Below are positions 1 through 5,278 of a stretch of 5,278 bases of DNA, in pieces. Under the pieces are notes generated by a model that was not told the origin of the DNA, ran no database searches, and was given only the letters and a program-made list of their open reading frames with translations. The DNA comes from an uncultured Acidobacteriota bacterium. Its GTDB lineage: Bacteria; Acidobacteriota; Vicinamibacteria; Vicinamibacterales; SCN-69-37. The stretch lies in the NCBI GenBank assembly GCA_937880585.1, contig CALFMR010000466.1, positions 1-5,278 of the forward strand. Reading direction: 5' to 3'. The position numbers and the translations under genes are program-made. How positions within the stretch are numbered: the first letter of the stretch is position 1; every line of letters begins with the position of its first letter.

Positions 1-222
1 AGGCGTGGGGCAAAGAATCGCTGACAATGGACTCCCCGTGATCAGTCGGCGAAAAATCCCAAGCCTCAGGGCGTTCCTGACCTCCAGGTCATGCAGGACG
101 GTGAACGGCAGGGGAATGTCGCGCTCGGAAAGAAAGGCTTTGGCGCGCGACCTGTTCGCGTCGACGAGGTAGCACGACACGAGGAAACTGCTGTCGGCGT
201 ACAGGCGCGCATGCGTCGTCAG
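1..222 (-). CDS. VapC-like PIN-domain toxin, 3' end cut by window edge
   Basis: This is a probable toxin of a type II toxin-antitoxin pair. PIN-domain proteins of this kind are Mg-dependent ribonucleases that cleave RNA in the cytoplasm until bound by their antitoxin. The 74 visible residues begin MTTHARLYADSSFLVSCYLV if the CTG at 222 is read as Met. The first PIN acidic residue is the Asp of the YADSSFL strand (residue 9). The second is the Glu in the segment VLHDLEVRNALR (about residues 47-58), the usual T-x-x-x-x-E-x-x-N-A region. The frame stays open to base 1, so the remaining acidic residues lie outside the window. It follows the antitoxin directly, with the CTG overlapping the antitoxin TGA. 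No ATG, GTG or TTG lies in frame near this point. The nearest is a GTG at 312, which would add 30 Arg-rich residues read out of frame from the antitoxin gene, so CTG is preferred. The family call is firm; the start is less so. Confidence 0.82.
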   Translation of the reverse strand, partial: MTTHARLYADSSFLVSCYLVDANRSRAKAFLSERDIPLPFTVLHDLEVRNALRLGIFRRLITGSPLSAILCPTP

Positions 223-449
223 TAGGCTTCTTCGCCTCGTTCGAGCAATACGAGATTCGGCAGGACACGATCGCCGTCGATGCGTTTTGCGCGCGCCTCG
301 ACGTCCGGCCACGCTGCGTGCGTGCGGCGTCGTCCTGGGCGTCCGTTCTTACCCCGCGGATCCTCCAGAGCCAGAATGCCGCGGACCAGCCGGTCGCGCA
401 GTCTCTTCGGCAGCGTCTTCGCGCGCTCGAGAAGCTGGGCAACCGTCAT
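219..449 (-). CDS. VapB-like antitoxin of the PIN toxin
   Basis: A small 76-residue protein sits directly upstream of the PIN toxin gene and is most likely its antitoxin, binding the toxin and repressing their shared promoter. The N-terminal half (MTVAQLLERAKTLPKRLRDR, residues 1-20, running on to about 30) is a predicted amphipathic helix rich in Leu, Arg and Lys. A basic linker (about 31-43, GKNGRPGRRR) follows. The C-terminal half holds WPDVEARAKRI and RVLPNLVLLE, the sort of segment that wraps the toxin. Position and size fit antitoxins, but no classical AbrB, RHH or Phd DNA-binding fold can be assigned by eye. The ATG at 449 was chosen because the helix begins there; upstream in-frame sequence is Arg and Cys rich and unlike coding sequence. 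There is no good Shine-Dalgarno (TAGG lies only a few bases before ATG). A 14-bp palindrome at 470-483 is a candidate autoregulatory operator. Confidence 0.75.
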   Translation of the reverse strand: MTVAQLLERAKTLPKRLRDRLVRGILALEDPRGKNGRPGRRRTHAAWPDVEARAKRIDGDRVLPNLVLLERGEEAY

Positions 450-469
450 GGGCCTATAGCAGCGCGTCT

Positions 470-483
470 CTTGCCGCGGCAAG
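470..483. promoter_or_regulatory. 14-bp perfect palindrome, candidate operator
   Basis: The sequence CTTGCCGCGGCAAG reads identically on both strands. It lies 21-34 bases upstream of the antitoxin ATG on the minus strand and about 85 bases before the preferred start of the divergent MarR-like gene. Symmetric sites in this position are typical for autoregulation by a dimeric antitoxin or a MarR-type dimer. Binding by either protein is inference. Short GC-rich palindromes do arise by chance in such DNA. Confidence 0.4.
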
Positions 484-522
484 TGCCGTCGATCTCGCGC
501 CCGCGCGAGCCCCGCCCTACGC

Positions 523-528
523 CATAAT
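523..528 (+). promoter_or_regulatory. possible -10 element of the MarR-like gene
   Basis: CATAAT differs from the TATAAT consensus at one base and is the only AT-rich hexamer in this GC-rich intergenic stretch. No convincing -35 box lies about 17 bases upstream (CCCGCG there). If used, transcription would start near 535, which would exclude the ATG at 527 and favour translation from 569 or 581. This is weak evidence by itself. Confidence 0.25.
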
Positions 529-568
529 GCCGGCCGTGCGCAGCGGCGGCTCACTAGCCGACAGTGCG

Positions 569-1783
569 ATGACCGCGACGATGCCACAGCCGCTCTCGGC
601 GTTGTTGTCGCAGGTGCTGGTGGCCTTCACGGTCGAGCTCGACAACGAGTTCGAGCGGCAGATCGCCGCGGCCGGACATCCGGGCGCGCGGCTGTCGCTG
701 ATGGTGTGGCTGAACCTGCTGCGTTTCGTGCCCGACGAGGGGCGCCCGGTTGGCGACCTGGTTACCGAGTCGCTGCTGGAGCCAAGTCTGATCAAGCTGA
801 TGCTCGGCTGCCTGGAGAGGTGGGGCTTCGTCACGTTGGAGCGCGGCACGTCCAGCGAAGCCGCGGGCGCGTCGCTCAGTCGAGCCAAGCGCCACCGCCT
901 CGTCCGCGACGGCTTCGGCAGCGGACGCGGCATCACGTCCACGTCGATCGTTCGCGCGACGCTGGCGAGAGGCGCGGCGGCGAAGAAGATCTGGCCATCG
1001 CTGCCAGCGCTGATCGAACAGCGCTGGCGCGCGCGCTTTGGTGCCGACGAAATCGACGCCCTGCGGCGCGGCCTGCAGGCCTGCGTCGATCGGTCGACGG
1101 TCGAGCTGCCACAGGGATTCGTCGACGTGCGGGAACGCTCTCGGCCGTTGCCTCAGCGGCAGGGACCGCCACCACGCGACCTTCCCTTGCCCGTGCTGCT
1201 CTCGCAGGTCCTGCTCGCCTTCGCACTCGACTTCGAGCGCGAGTCGCCCGCGCCCCTGGCGCTCTGCGCGAACGCCATCCGTGTGATGGGCGAGGCCGGT
1301 ATTCCGGAAGGTGACATCCCTCGTCTCACCGGCAGTTCACCGGAGACGAGCGGCATCGGCTGGCAACTCAAACCCTACATCGTCGTCGGACCAGATCCGG
1401 CCAAGGCACGAGGCAAGCTTGTACGGCTTTCGCCGCTCGGTCTGGACGCACGACGCCGCTATGACGGGCTGACGGTCAAGATCGAAGAGCGCTGGCGCGA
1501 GGCATTCGGCGCTGCCGTGGTGTCGGACGTGCGGCGCGCGTTGGAAGGCATCCTCGGCGCCGAGCACGGCGATCATCCGCTCCTGTCCGAAGGACTTGTG
1601 CCGCCCGGCGGCACCATCCGGTCTGGCGACGTAGCACCAGCGCTGGGCCGACTCGACGTGGGCGCGGCGGCGCGCAGGCGGGCTCGGGATCTGGTCGTGC
1701 AGTCCGAGCAGTTCGTGCGCGACCCGGCCGGCACGCTGCCGCACTATCCCCTGTGGGACATGAACCGAGGTTTTGGTCCGTAA
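569..1783 (+). CDS. tandem MarR-like winged-helix protein, putative transcriptional regulator
   Basis: A protein of about 404 residues that looks like two MarR-type winged-helix modules in one chain, so it is probably a DNA-binding regulator that needs no second subunit. Module A spans about residues 8-173. It opens with LSALLSQVLVAFTVELDNEF, has a helical core with LMVWLNLLRFV and a recognition region around SLLEPSLIKLMLGCLERWGF, and closes with IEQRWRARFGADEIDALRRG. Module B spans about 205-329. It opens with LPVLLSQVLLAFALDFERES, carries a wing-like GKLVRLSPLGLDARRRYDGL, and closes with IEERWREAFGAAVVSDVRRA. The matching opening and closing segments show an internal duplication. B is about 40 residues shorter and more diverged. 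A C-terminal tail (about 330-404) ends HYPLWDMNRGFGP. The frame is open back to 287, but that part overlaps the antitoxin and is low-complexity. ATGs at 527, 569 and 581 are possible; 569 is chosen because module A starts a few residues later. No clear ribosome binding site is visible. The target and ligand are unknown. Confidence 0.7.
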   Translation: MTATMPQPLSALLSQVLVAFTVELDNEFERQIAAAGHPGARLSLMVWLNLLRFVPDEGRPVGDLVTESLLEPSLIKLMLGCLERWGFVTLERGTSSEAAGASLSRAKRHRLVRDGFGSGRGITSTSIVRATLARGAAAKKIWPSLPALIEQRWRARFGADEIDALRRGLQACVDRSTVELPQGFVDVRERSRPLPQRQGPPPRDLPLPVLLSQVLLAFALDFERESPAPLALCANAIRVMGEAGIPEGDIPRLTGSSPETSGIGWQLKPYIVVGPDPAKARGKLVRLSPLGLDARRRYDGLTVKIEERWREAFGAAVVSDVRRALEGILGAEHGDHPLLSEGLVPPGGTIRSGDVAPALGRLDVGAAARRRARDLVVQSEQFVRDPAGTLPHYPLWDMNRGFGP

Positions 1784-1821
1784 AGCAAGGGGCAGATGCA
1801 CGCGGGCCATTTCCCGCCTGT

Positions 1822-1891
1822 GATCGCTAGCGTTTAACGTGGCCGCAATTCTTGCGTGTATTAAACGCCACGTTTACTACGGCGGATCGCT
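1822..1891. repeat. convergent-gene spacer with overlapping inverted repeats and flanking direct repeats
   Basis: Two 8-bp perfect inverted repeats overlap here. GCGTTTAA (1830-1837) pairs with TTAAACGC (1861-1868), and AACGTGGC (1836-1843) pairs with GCCACGTT (1867-1874). Each has a 23-base loop. Because the arms share bases they cannot both form fully at once. A 7-bp direct repeat GATCGCT (1822-1828 and 1885-1891) flanks them; the right copy touches the stop codon of the radical SAM gene. Lying between two convergent stop codons, the structure may serve as a bidirectional terminator, but there is no T-run after either stem. Confidence 0.45.
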
Positions 1892-3396
1892 CAGTGCTGC
1901 GACGCGTGCGCCTCGAGTCTCGGCGCTGCAGCAGGCGAGGCGTCGGTGATCTTGCGGCCGAAGAGCATGCGTGACGCGACGTGCCAGGCGACGCCCCACT
2001 TGCTGAAGGCCATGCGCGTGACGTCGCCCGCGTGCCGGGTGAGATAGCCAGGGCGCAGGTAGAAGCGGCGGCGCGCGCGGTTGATCGCGGCCATCACCGT
2101 CGACTCGCTCATCCCGCCGCCTTCGAGCAGGTAGTAGGAATATTCCATCCGCGACCAGTCTTCCGCGTGCAGCCAGCCTTCGCGCTTGGCCTTCGCGTAG
2201 AGCTCGGTGCCGGGATACGGCACGGCCGGGTAGAAGTTGGCGAAGTCGGGATCCAGCTCGACCGCGTACTCGATCGTGCGATCGAGCGACTCGGCCGTGT
2301 CACCGGGATAGCCGAGGATGAAGAACCCGAACGAGCGGATGCCGGCGCGGCGCATGTTGGCGATGGCCGTCCGGATCTTCTGTCCGTCGAGCCGCTTCAT
2401 CATGTCCTTGCGCGTTTCCTCGGACTCGGTTTCGATGCCGAGCGCGAGCATCCAGCAGCCGGCGTCGCGCAGGCGCTGGACGAACGCCGGGTCCGTCAGG
2501 TTGTCCGCGCGCGCGTTGCCAAACCAGCGCACGGGCAGCTTGCGCGCGATGAGCTCGTCGCAGAACGCGCTGAACGTCTTCACGTTCAACGTGACCGTGT
2601 CCGCCCACAGATAGAAAAACGTCAGGCCGAACTGCCGGTGTGCCTGCTCGATCTCGTCGACGAGCGCCTTGGCGCTCTTCTCGCGGAACTTGTGGCCCTG
2701 ATGGATCGGCGCCACGCAGAAGTCGCACGAGTAGGGACAGCCGCGCGACGTTTCGACGAGCACGTACGGCTGGTCGACGAGCGGCAGCCGGTACTGCGAG
2801 ACGTCGAGCAGGTCCCAGGCCGGATATGGCGCCTGGAGCAGGCCCGTGAACGTGCCGTGCGCGCGGTGGGCGACAATCTCGCCGCCGCGGCGGAACGTGA
2901 GATTCGGAATCTCCTCGAGTCGGTCGGTCGAGTCGAGCGCGGCGAGCGCCAGCAAGCCGTCTTCAGGTTCACCGACGAAGAGGCCCGTCACGCCCGGGGC
3001 GCGTTCCATCGCTTCACGCGGCGTGCAGGAGGCATGCGGCCCGAAACTGAAGAGCGGCGCGCCGTAGTGCGTCGCGAGCGTCGACATGGCGGCGACGTCG
3101 GCGTCGAACGTCGGCGTCGTGCTGGGGAAGACGACGAGCGTCGGCTGGAAGTGCTCGTCGTCGAGTCGCGCGATGAGATCCGCGACCGACTGTCGGCTGG
3201 CCGTGAGATCGACGAGGCGGACGTCAGCGCCCTGCTGGCGGAGCAGCGCCGCGGCGAGCGCGAGCGTGTAGGGCGGCTTGGTCGTGCCGAGCACTTCCTC
3301 CCGCTCCTGACAGCGGCCCTGCCGCGTGAACGCGATGCCGCCGACGAGCGGCGGATTGACCAGAAGCGTGCGGGCACCCAGCATCGGTTGCGTCAT
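1891..3396 (-). CDS. B12-binding-type radical SAM protein
   Basis: A 501-residue radical SAM enzyme of the class with an N-terminal cobalamin-binding-like domain. Residues 8-150 look like a Rossmann-type B12 domain: the strand TLLVNPPLVGG at 10-20, GRCQERE at 27-33, PPYTLALAAALLRQQG at 41-56 and the GPHAS segment at 119-123. The canonical DxHxxG cobalamin motif is absent, as in many members of this class. The radical SAM core covers about 211-410. The [4Fe-4S] cluster motif CPYSCDFC supplies Cys220, Cys224 and Cys227. Further core segments are ALGIETESEETRKDMMKR (318-335), GFFILGYPGDTAES (357-370) and the late PAVPYPGTELY (390-400). The C-terminal part (410-501) has no recognised domain. Relatives include methyltransferases and ring- or lipid-modifying enzymes such as the BchE and hopanoid-associated groups; the substrate here is unknown. 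It is the last gene of the operon. Its ATG overlaps the previous stop as ATGA with no Shine-Dalgarno of its own, so translation is probably coupled. Confidence 0.9.
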   Translation of the reverse strand: MTQPMLGARTLLVNPPLVGGIAFTRQGRCQEREEVLGTTKPPYTLALAAALLRQQGADVRLVDLTASRQSVADLIARLDDEHFQPTLVVFPSTTPTFDADVAAMSTLATHYGAPLFSFGPHASCTPREAMERAPGVTGLFVGEPEDGLLALAALDSTDRLEEIPNLTFRRGGEIVAHRAHGTFTGLLQAPYPAWDLLDVSQYRLPLVDQPYVLVETSRGCPYSCDFCVAPIHQGHKFREKSAKALVDEIEQAHRQFGLTFFYLWADTVTLNVKTFSAFCDELIARKLPVRWFGNARADNLTDPAFVQRLRDAGCWMLALGIETESEETRKDMMKRLDGQKIRTAIANMRRAGIRSFGFFILGYPGDTAESLDRTIEYAVELDPDFANFYPAVPYPGTELYAKAKREGWLHAEDWSRMEYSYYLLEGGGMSESTVMAAINRARRRFYLRPGYLTRHAGDVTRMAFSKWGVAWHVASRMLFGRKITDASPAAAPRLEAHASQH

Positions 3397-4607
3397 TCGA
3401 CAGCCGTCGCCAACGGTTCTTCCGCCACAACCGGATCGCTCACGCGCGGCGTGAGCTCAACCTTGCAGCACCGGCGACAGACCGGAAAGATACCATTCTC
3501 CACGAGTGCGCGGCGAAGGGACACGTACCGTTCGCCCGTCCACACCTGCTCGAGCGTCTGGGTGGTCAAGTCGCCGACGTCGATGCGGATGAACGGGCAG
3601 AAGTAGGCTTTGCCGCTGAACGACACGCGTGCGTAGAGGAACGGATAGAGGCACCGGCCGGTGAGCGGCGATCCCGGTGTGTAGTACGGCTCGATGATGG
3701 CGGGCCGGACCTTCGGCCGCATGTCGAACCGGATCCCGCGCTCGGCACATCGCCTGGCGAGCGCCTCCACTTGCACACGGACGCGTGCCGCGTCGACGCC
3801 GGGATCCTCGGTGACATAGGTCGAGATGACCGATGCGTCCGCTGCGCCCGTCAGCCGCACGGTCTCGGCGACCTCTTCCGGCGTGCTGTACATCAGATGG
3901 TTCAAGCCGATCGCATCGACGCCGAGATCGGCGGCCACGTCGACCATCTCGTGCAATGCCTCGATCGTGTCGTGCGCCACGGTGGTGTTGATGCTGACGC
4001 GCAAGGGGGCGTGTCGGCGCCGCGCGGCCTCCTGCAGTCGCTTGAGACCGGCCGCCGTCCGCACGAAGGTGCCCTTCACGCCGCGCGCGCGATCGTGCAG
4101 CTCGCCGGGTCCGTCGATGGACACGCTGATGTGACGGAGAAATCCGGCTTCGGCCAGCGCGGCCAACGCGTCAGCACGGTCGTCGGAGATGATCGTGCCG
4201 TTGGTCGTGAGATAGCCGCACGTGTAGCCCTTGCCTTTGAAAACCTCCATGACGGACAGAATGTCCTTGCGCATGAAGATCTCGCCGCCCGTCAAGCTCA
4301 CCTGCAGGCCGTCCTGGTCGGGGAAGGCTTGCTCGAGCACGTTCAGCGGCAATTCCTCCCGCCACTCGCCTTCGATATTCAGCAGTGTGCCGACGTAGCA
4401 GAACTCACAGTGGAGATTGCAGCGCATCGTGGCTTCGTAGACCACACCCATCGGCAGGGCGCCGGCATGGCCGTCCTTGCGCTGTAGAAACGACTGGATG
4501 CGCCGGCGATATCCGCGCCGCCGGTATCGTGCGACGAGCGACGTGAATGCGGGGACGCCCCGCGCGCGACGGGCGACCGCCTCACGAAGCCTGCGGGCGA
4601 CCGGCAT
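3393..4607 (-). CDS. radical SAM protein with partial SPASM-type C-terminal domain
   Basis: A 404-residue radical SAM enzyme. After a basic N-terminus (1-50, many Arg) the core begins at MGVVYEATMRCNLHCEFCYV, with Cys63, Cys67 and Cys70 forming the CxxxCxxC cluster site. SLTGGEIFMRKD (104-115) is the SAM-binding GGE motif, YLTTNGTII (132-140) and SVSIDGPGELHDRARG (161-176) are further core strands typical of the SPASM/HpnH/MoaA-like branch. The C-terminal region has Cys319-x12-Gly332-x4-Cys337, matching the first half of a SPASM motif, then Cys377-x2-Cys380-Cys381. The later Cys of the standard C-x2-C-x5-C-x3-C stretch are missing, so it probably holds fewer auxiliary clusters than a full SPASM protein. 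Family members modify peptides, lipids or cofactors; no precursor peptide gene is visible nearby. A strong GGAGGA lies 7 bases before the ATG, and the start overlaps the upstream stop as TGATG. It is the middle gene of the operon. Confidence 0.9.
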   Translation of the reverse strand: MPVARRLREAVARRARGVPAFTSLVARYRRRGYRRRIQSFLQRKDGHAGALPMGVVYEATMRCNLHCEFCYVGTLLNIEGEWREELPLNVLEQAFPDQDGLQVSLTGGEIFMRKDILSVMEVFKGKGYTCGYLTTNGTIISDDRADALAALAEAGFLRHISVSIDGPGELHDRARGVKGTFVRTAAGLKRLQEAARRRHAPLRVSINTTVAHDTIEALHEMVDVAADLGVDAIGLNHLMYSTPEEVAETVRLTGAADASVISTYVTEDPGVDAARVRVQVEALARRCAERGIRFDMRPKVRPAIIEPYYTPGSPLTGRCLYPFLYARVSFSGKAYFCPFIRIDVGDLTTQTLEQVWTGERYVSLRRALVENGIFPVCRRCCKVELTPRVSDPVVAEEPLATAVE

Positions 4608-5278
4608 CAGAAAATCCTCCAGATCTCAATCGTCGGCCCCGGGCGCTCGAGGGCGGGATCGATCCGGGCATCCGTGTTGTGGAGAAATGGCGGCACAGTT
4701 GAACGATCAGTCGCTGTGTCGGAACGATACGGTGAGAACGTGGCCGCCAAGCGCGCCTCATGCGCGAGTGCGGTCTCCAGCGCCGACACGTTCGAATCGT
4801 CGTCATTGTACCGCTTCATCACGACATACGTCACGCCAAGGCGCCGCAGCGGTTCGAGGCCGTTGCGCGCGTCGAACGCCGCGGGATCCACGTAGATCTT
4901 GTCAGCGTCGAGTCCTCCGGTTCCGAGATAAATCGTCCGATAGGCCGGCTGCGGATACGGGTCGAGCGCAAGCTCCCGTCGGAACTTCACCGATGCGCGT
5001 TCAGGGCTGCCCAGGTTCGTCGTCAGCGCTTCGACGAGCGCCGCACGCGACGGTCGCAGCGGCACGCTATACGGTTGCACGAGCACCGACGTGCCCGACG
5101 GCACGTCCCGTTCGATCCACCGCCGCGCGAGCGTCCGCGTGTCGGTCTGCCGGAAGAAGCGATCGATGTGCAGGCTCGTCAGACCAGCGGGCACGGTCGC
5201 CAACGCGAGCACGACCCCGGCCACGAGCCGTGTCGCCGGTCGTGCGCTCGGTGAGCCGGTGCACGTCGCCGTGTTCGT
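4607..5278 (-). CDS. C-terminal part of a polytopic glycosyltransferase-like membrane protein (5' end off window)
   Basis: The 223 visible residues are the C-terminal end of a larger protein; the frame is open to the right edge with no stop. A hydrophobic stretch at visible residues 18-33 (LVAGVVLALATVPAGL) reads as the last membrane helix. A soluble domain of about 185 residues follows, beginning HIDRFFRQTDTRTLARRWIE and running to the C-terminal EIWRIF. The layout (membrane helix, then DTRTLARRWIERDVPSG, a strand SVLVQPYSVPL and later VTYVVMKRYN) is like the periplasmic tail of GT39/ArnT/PMT-type glycosyltransferases, which move sugars from polyprenyl-phosphate carriers to lipids or proteins outside the inner membrane. 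The catalytic loops would be in the missing N-terminal part, so the family call is inference from architecture. The GTG at 5224 is only an internal codon at the membrane helix and is unlikely to be the start. Its stop overlaps the next ATG as TGATG, placing it first of the visible operon genes. Confidence 0.65.
   Translation of the reverse strand, partial: TNTATCTGSPSARPATRLVAGVVLALATVPAGLTSLHIDRFFRQTDTRTLARRWIERDVPSGTSVLVQPYSVPLRPSRAALVEALTTNLGSPERASVKFRRELALDPYPQPAYRTIYLGTGGLDADKIYVDPAAFDARNGLEPLRRLGVTYVVMKRYNDDDSNVSALETALAHEARLAATFSPYRSDTATDRSTVPPFLHNTDARIDPALERPGPTIEIWRIF
4615..4620 (-). promoter_or_regulatory. strong ribosome binding site of the SPASM radical SAM gene
   Basis: GGAGGA on the minus strand ends 7 bases before the ATG at 4607. 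It lies inside the last codons of the upstream membrane-protein gene (within Trp-Arg-Ile). It is the only near-consensus Shine-Dalgarno found at a start in this window, and it fixes this start with confidence. Confidence 0.85.

Noticed and set aside
89..442. Minus-strand open frame of 117 codons across the toxin-antitoxin pair
   Set aside because: It is in a different frame from both genes, is Arg-rich and has no PIN or antitoxin features.
452..481. Promoter TTGCCG-18-TATAGG on the minus strand for the antitoxin
   Set aside because: The TATAGG ends only three bases before the ATG, so transcription would begin inside or after the start codon. The spacing is attractive but not compatible with translation from 449.
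287..568. Upstream extension of the MarR-like protein from the ATG at 287
   Set aside because: It would overlap the antitoxin gene on the other strand, has low-complexity Ala/Arg/Pro sequence, and lies before the first conserved helix.
1802..1817. GCGGG/CCCGC hairpin as a rho-independent terminator of the MarR-like gene
   Set aside because: The stem is only five pairs with a six-base loop and no T-run follows it.
1832..1866. Integron attC site
   Set aside because: GTTTAAC fits one core site, but the partner has a mismatch, the span of 35 bases is too short, and no integrase or cassette array is present.
1981..3606. Plus-strand open frame of 541 codons antisense to the B12-type radical SAM gene
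   Set aside because: Its composition is dominated by Arg, Glu, Ala and Val with no motif, as expected for the mirror of a high-GC gene. The minus-strand protein has clear catalytic motifs throughout.
3771..4487. Plus-strand open frame of 238 codons antisense to the SPASM radical SAM gene
   Set aside because: It is a high-GC shadow with no recognisable domain, and the opposite strand encodes the conserved radical SAM core across the same bases.

Overview
The window comes from a high-GC bacterial chromosome. All frames show long spurious antisense ORFs, as expected at this base composition. The gene types (a VapBC-like pair, a tandem MarR-like regulator, a membrane glycosyltransferase and two radical SAM enzymes) would fit an environmental bacterium such as an acidobacterium. 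That placement is an impression from protein style only; nothing here, such as an rRNA gene, proves it.

Left part (1-449, minus strand): a type II toxin-antitoxin pair. A 76-residue VapB-like antitoxin comes first, followed by a PIN-domain VapC-like toxin whose C-terminus runs off the left edge. The toxin has no ATG, GTG or TTG at the expected place. Its N-terminus fits a CTG that overlaps the antitoxin stop as CTGA. A perfect 14-bp palindrome just upstream of the antitoxin start is a candidate operator.

Middle part (about 569-1783, plus strand): a divergently transcribed protein of about 404 residues with two diverged copies of a MarR-like winged-helix module. It reads as a fused two-module regulator of unknown target. 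Its 3' end converges on the next operon across a 107-bp spacer that holds two overlapping inverted repeats and short flanking direct repeats.

Right part (1891-5278, minus strand): a tightly packed operon with transcription entering from the right edge. Its order is the C-terminal part of a polytopic membrane protein resembling GT39/ArnT-type glycosyltransferases, then a radical SAM protein with an incomplete SPASM C-terminal domain, then a B12-binding-type radical SAM protein. The junctions are TGATG and ATGA overlaps, so the three proteins are probably made together. A reasonable inference is a pathway that builds or modifies a lipid, glycan or lipid-linked molecule. The substrate cannot be read from the sequence.

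No tRNA, rRNA, CRISPR array, insertion sequence or phage gene was seen. Every stretch over 300 bases is accounted for by genes.
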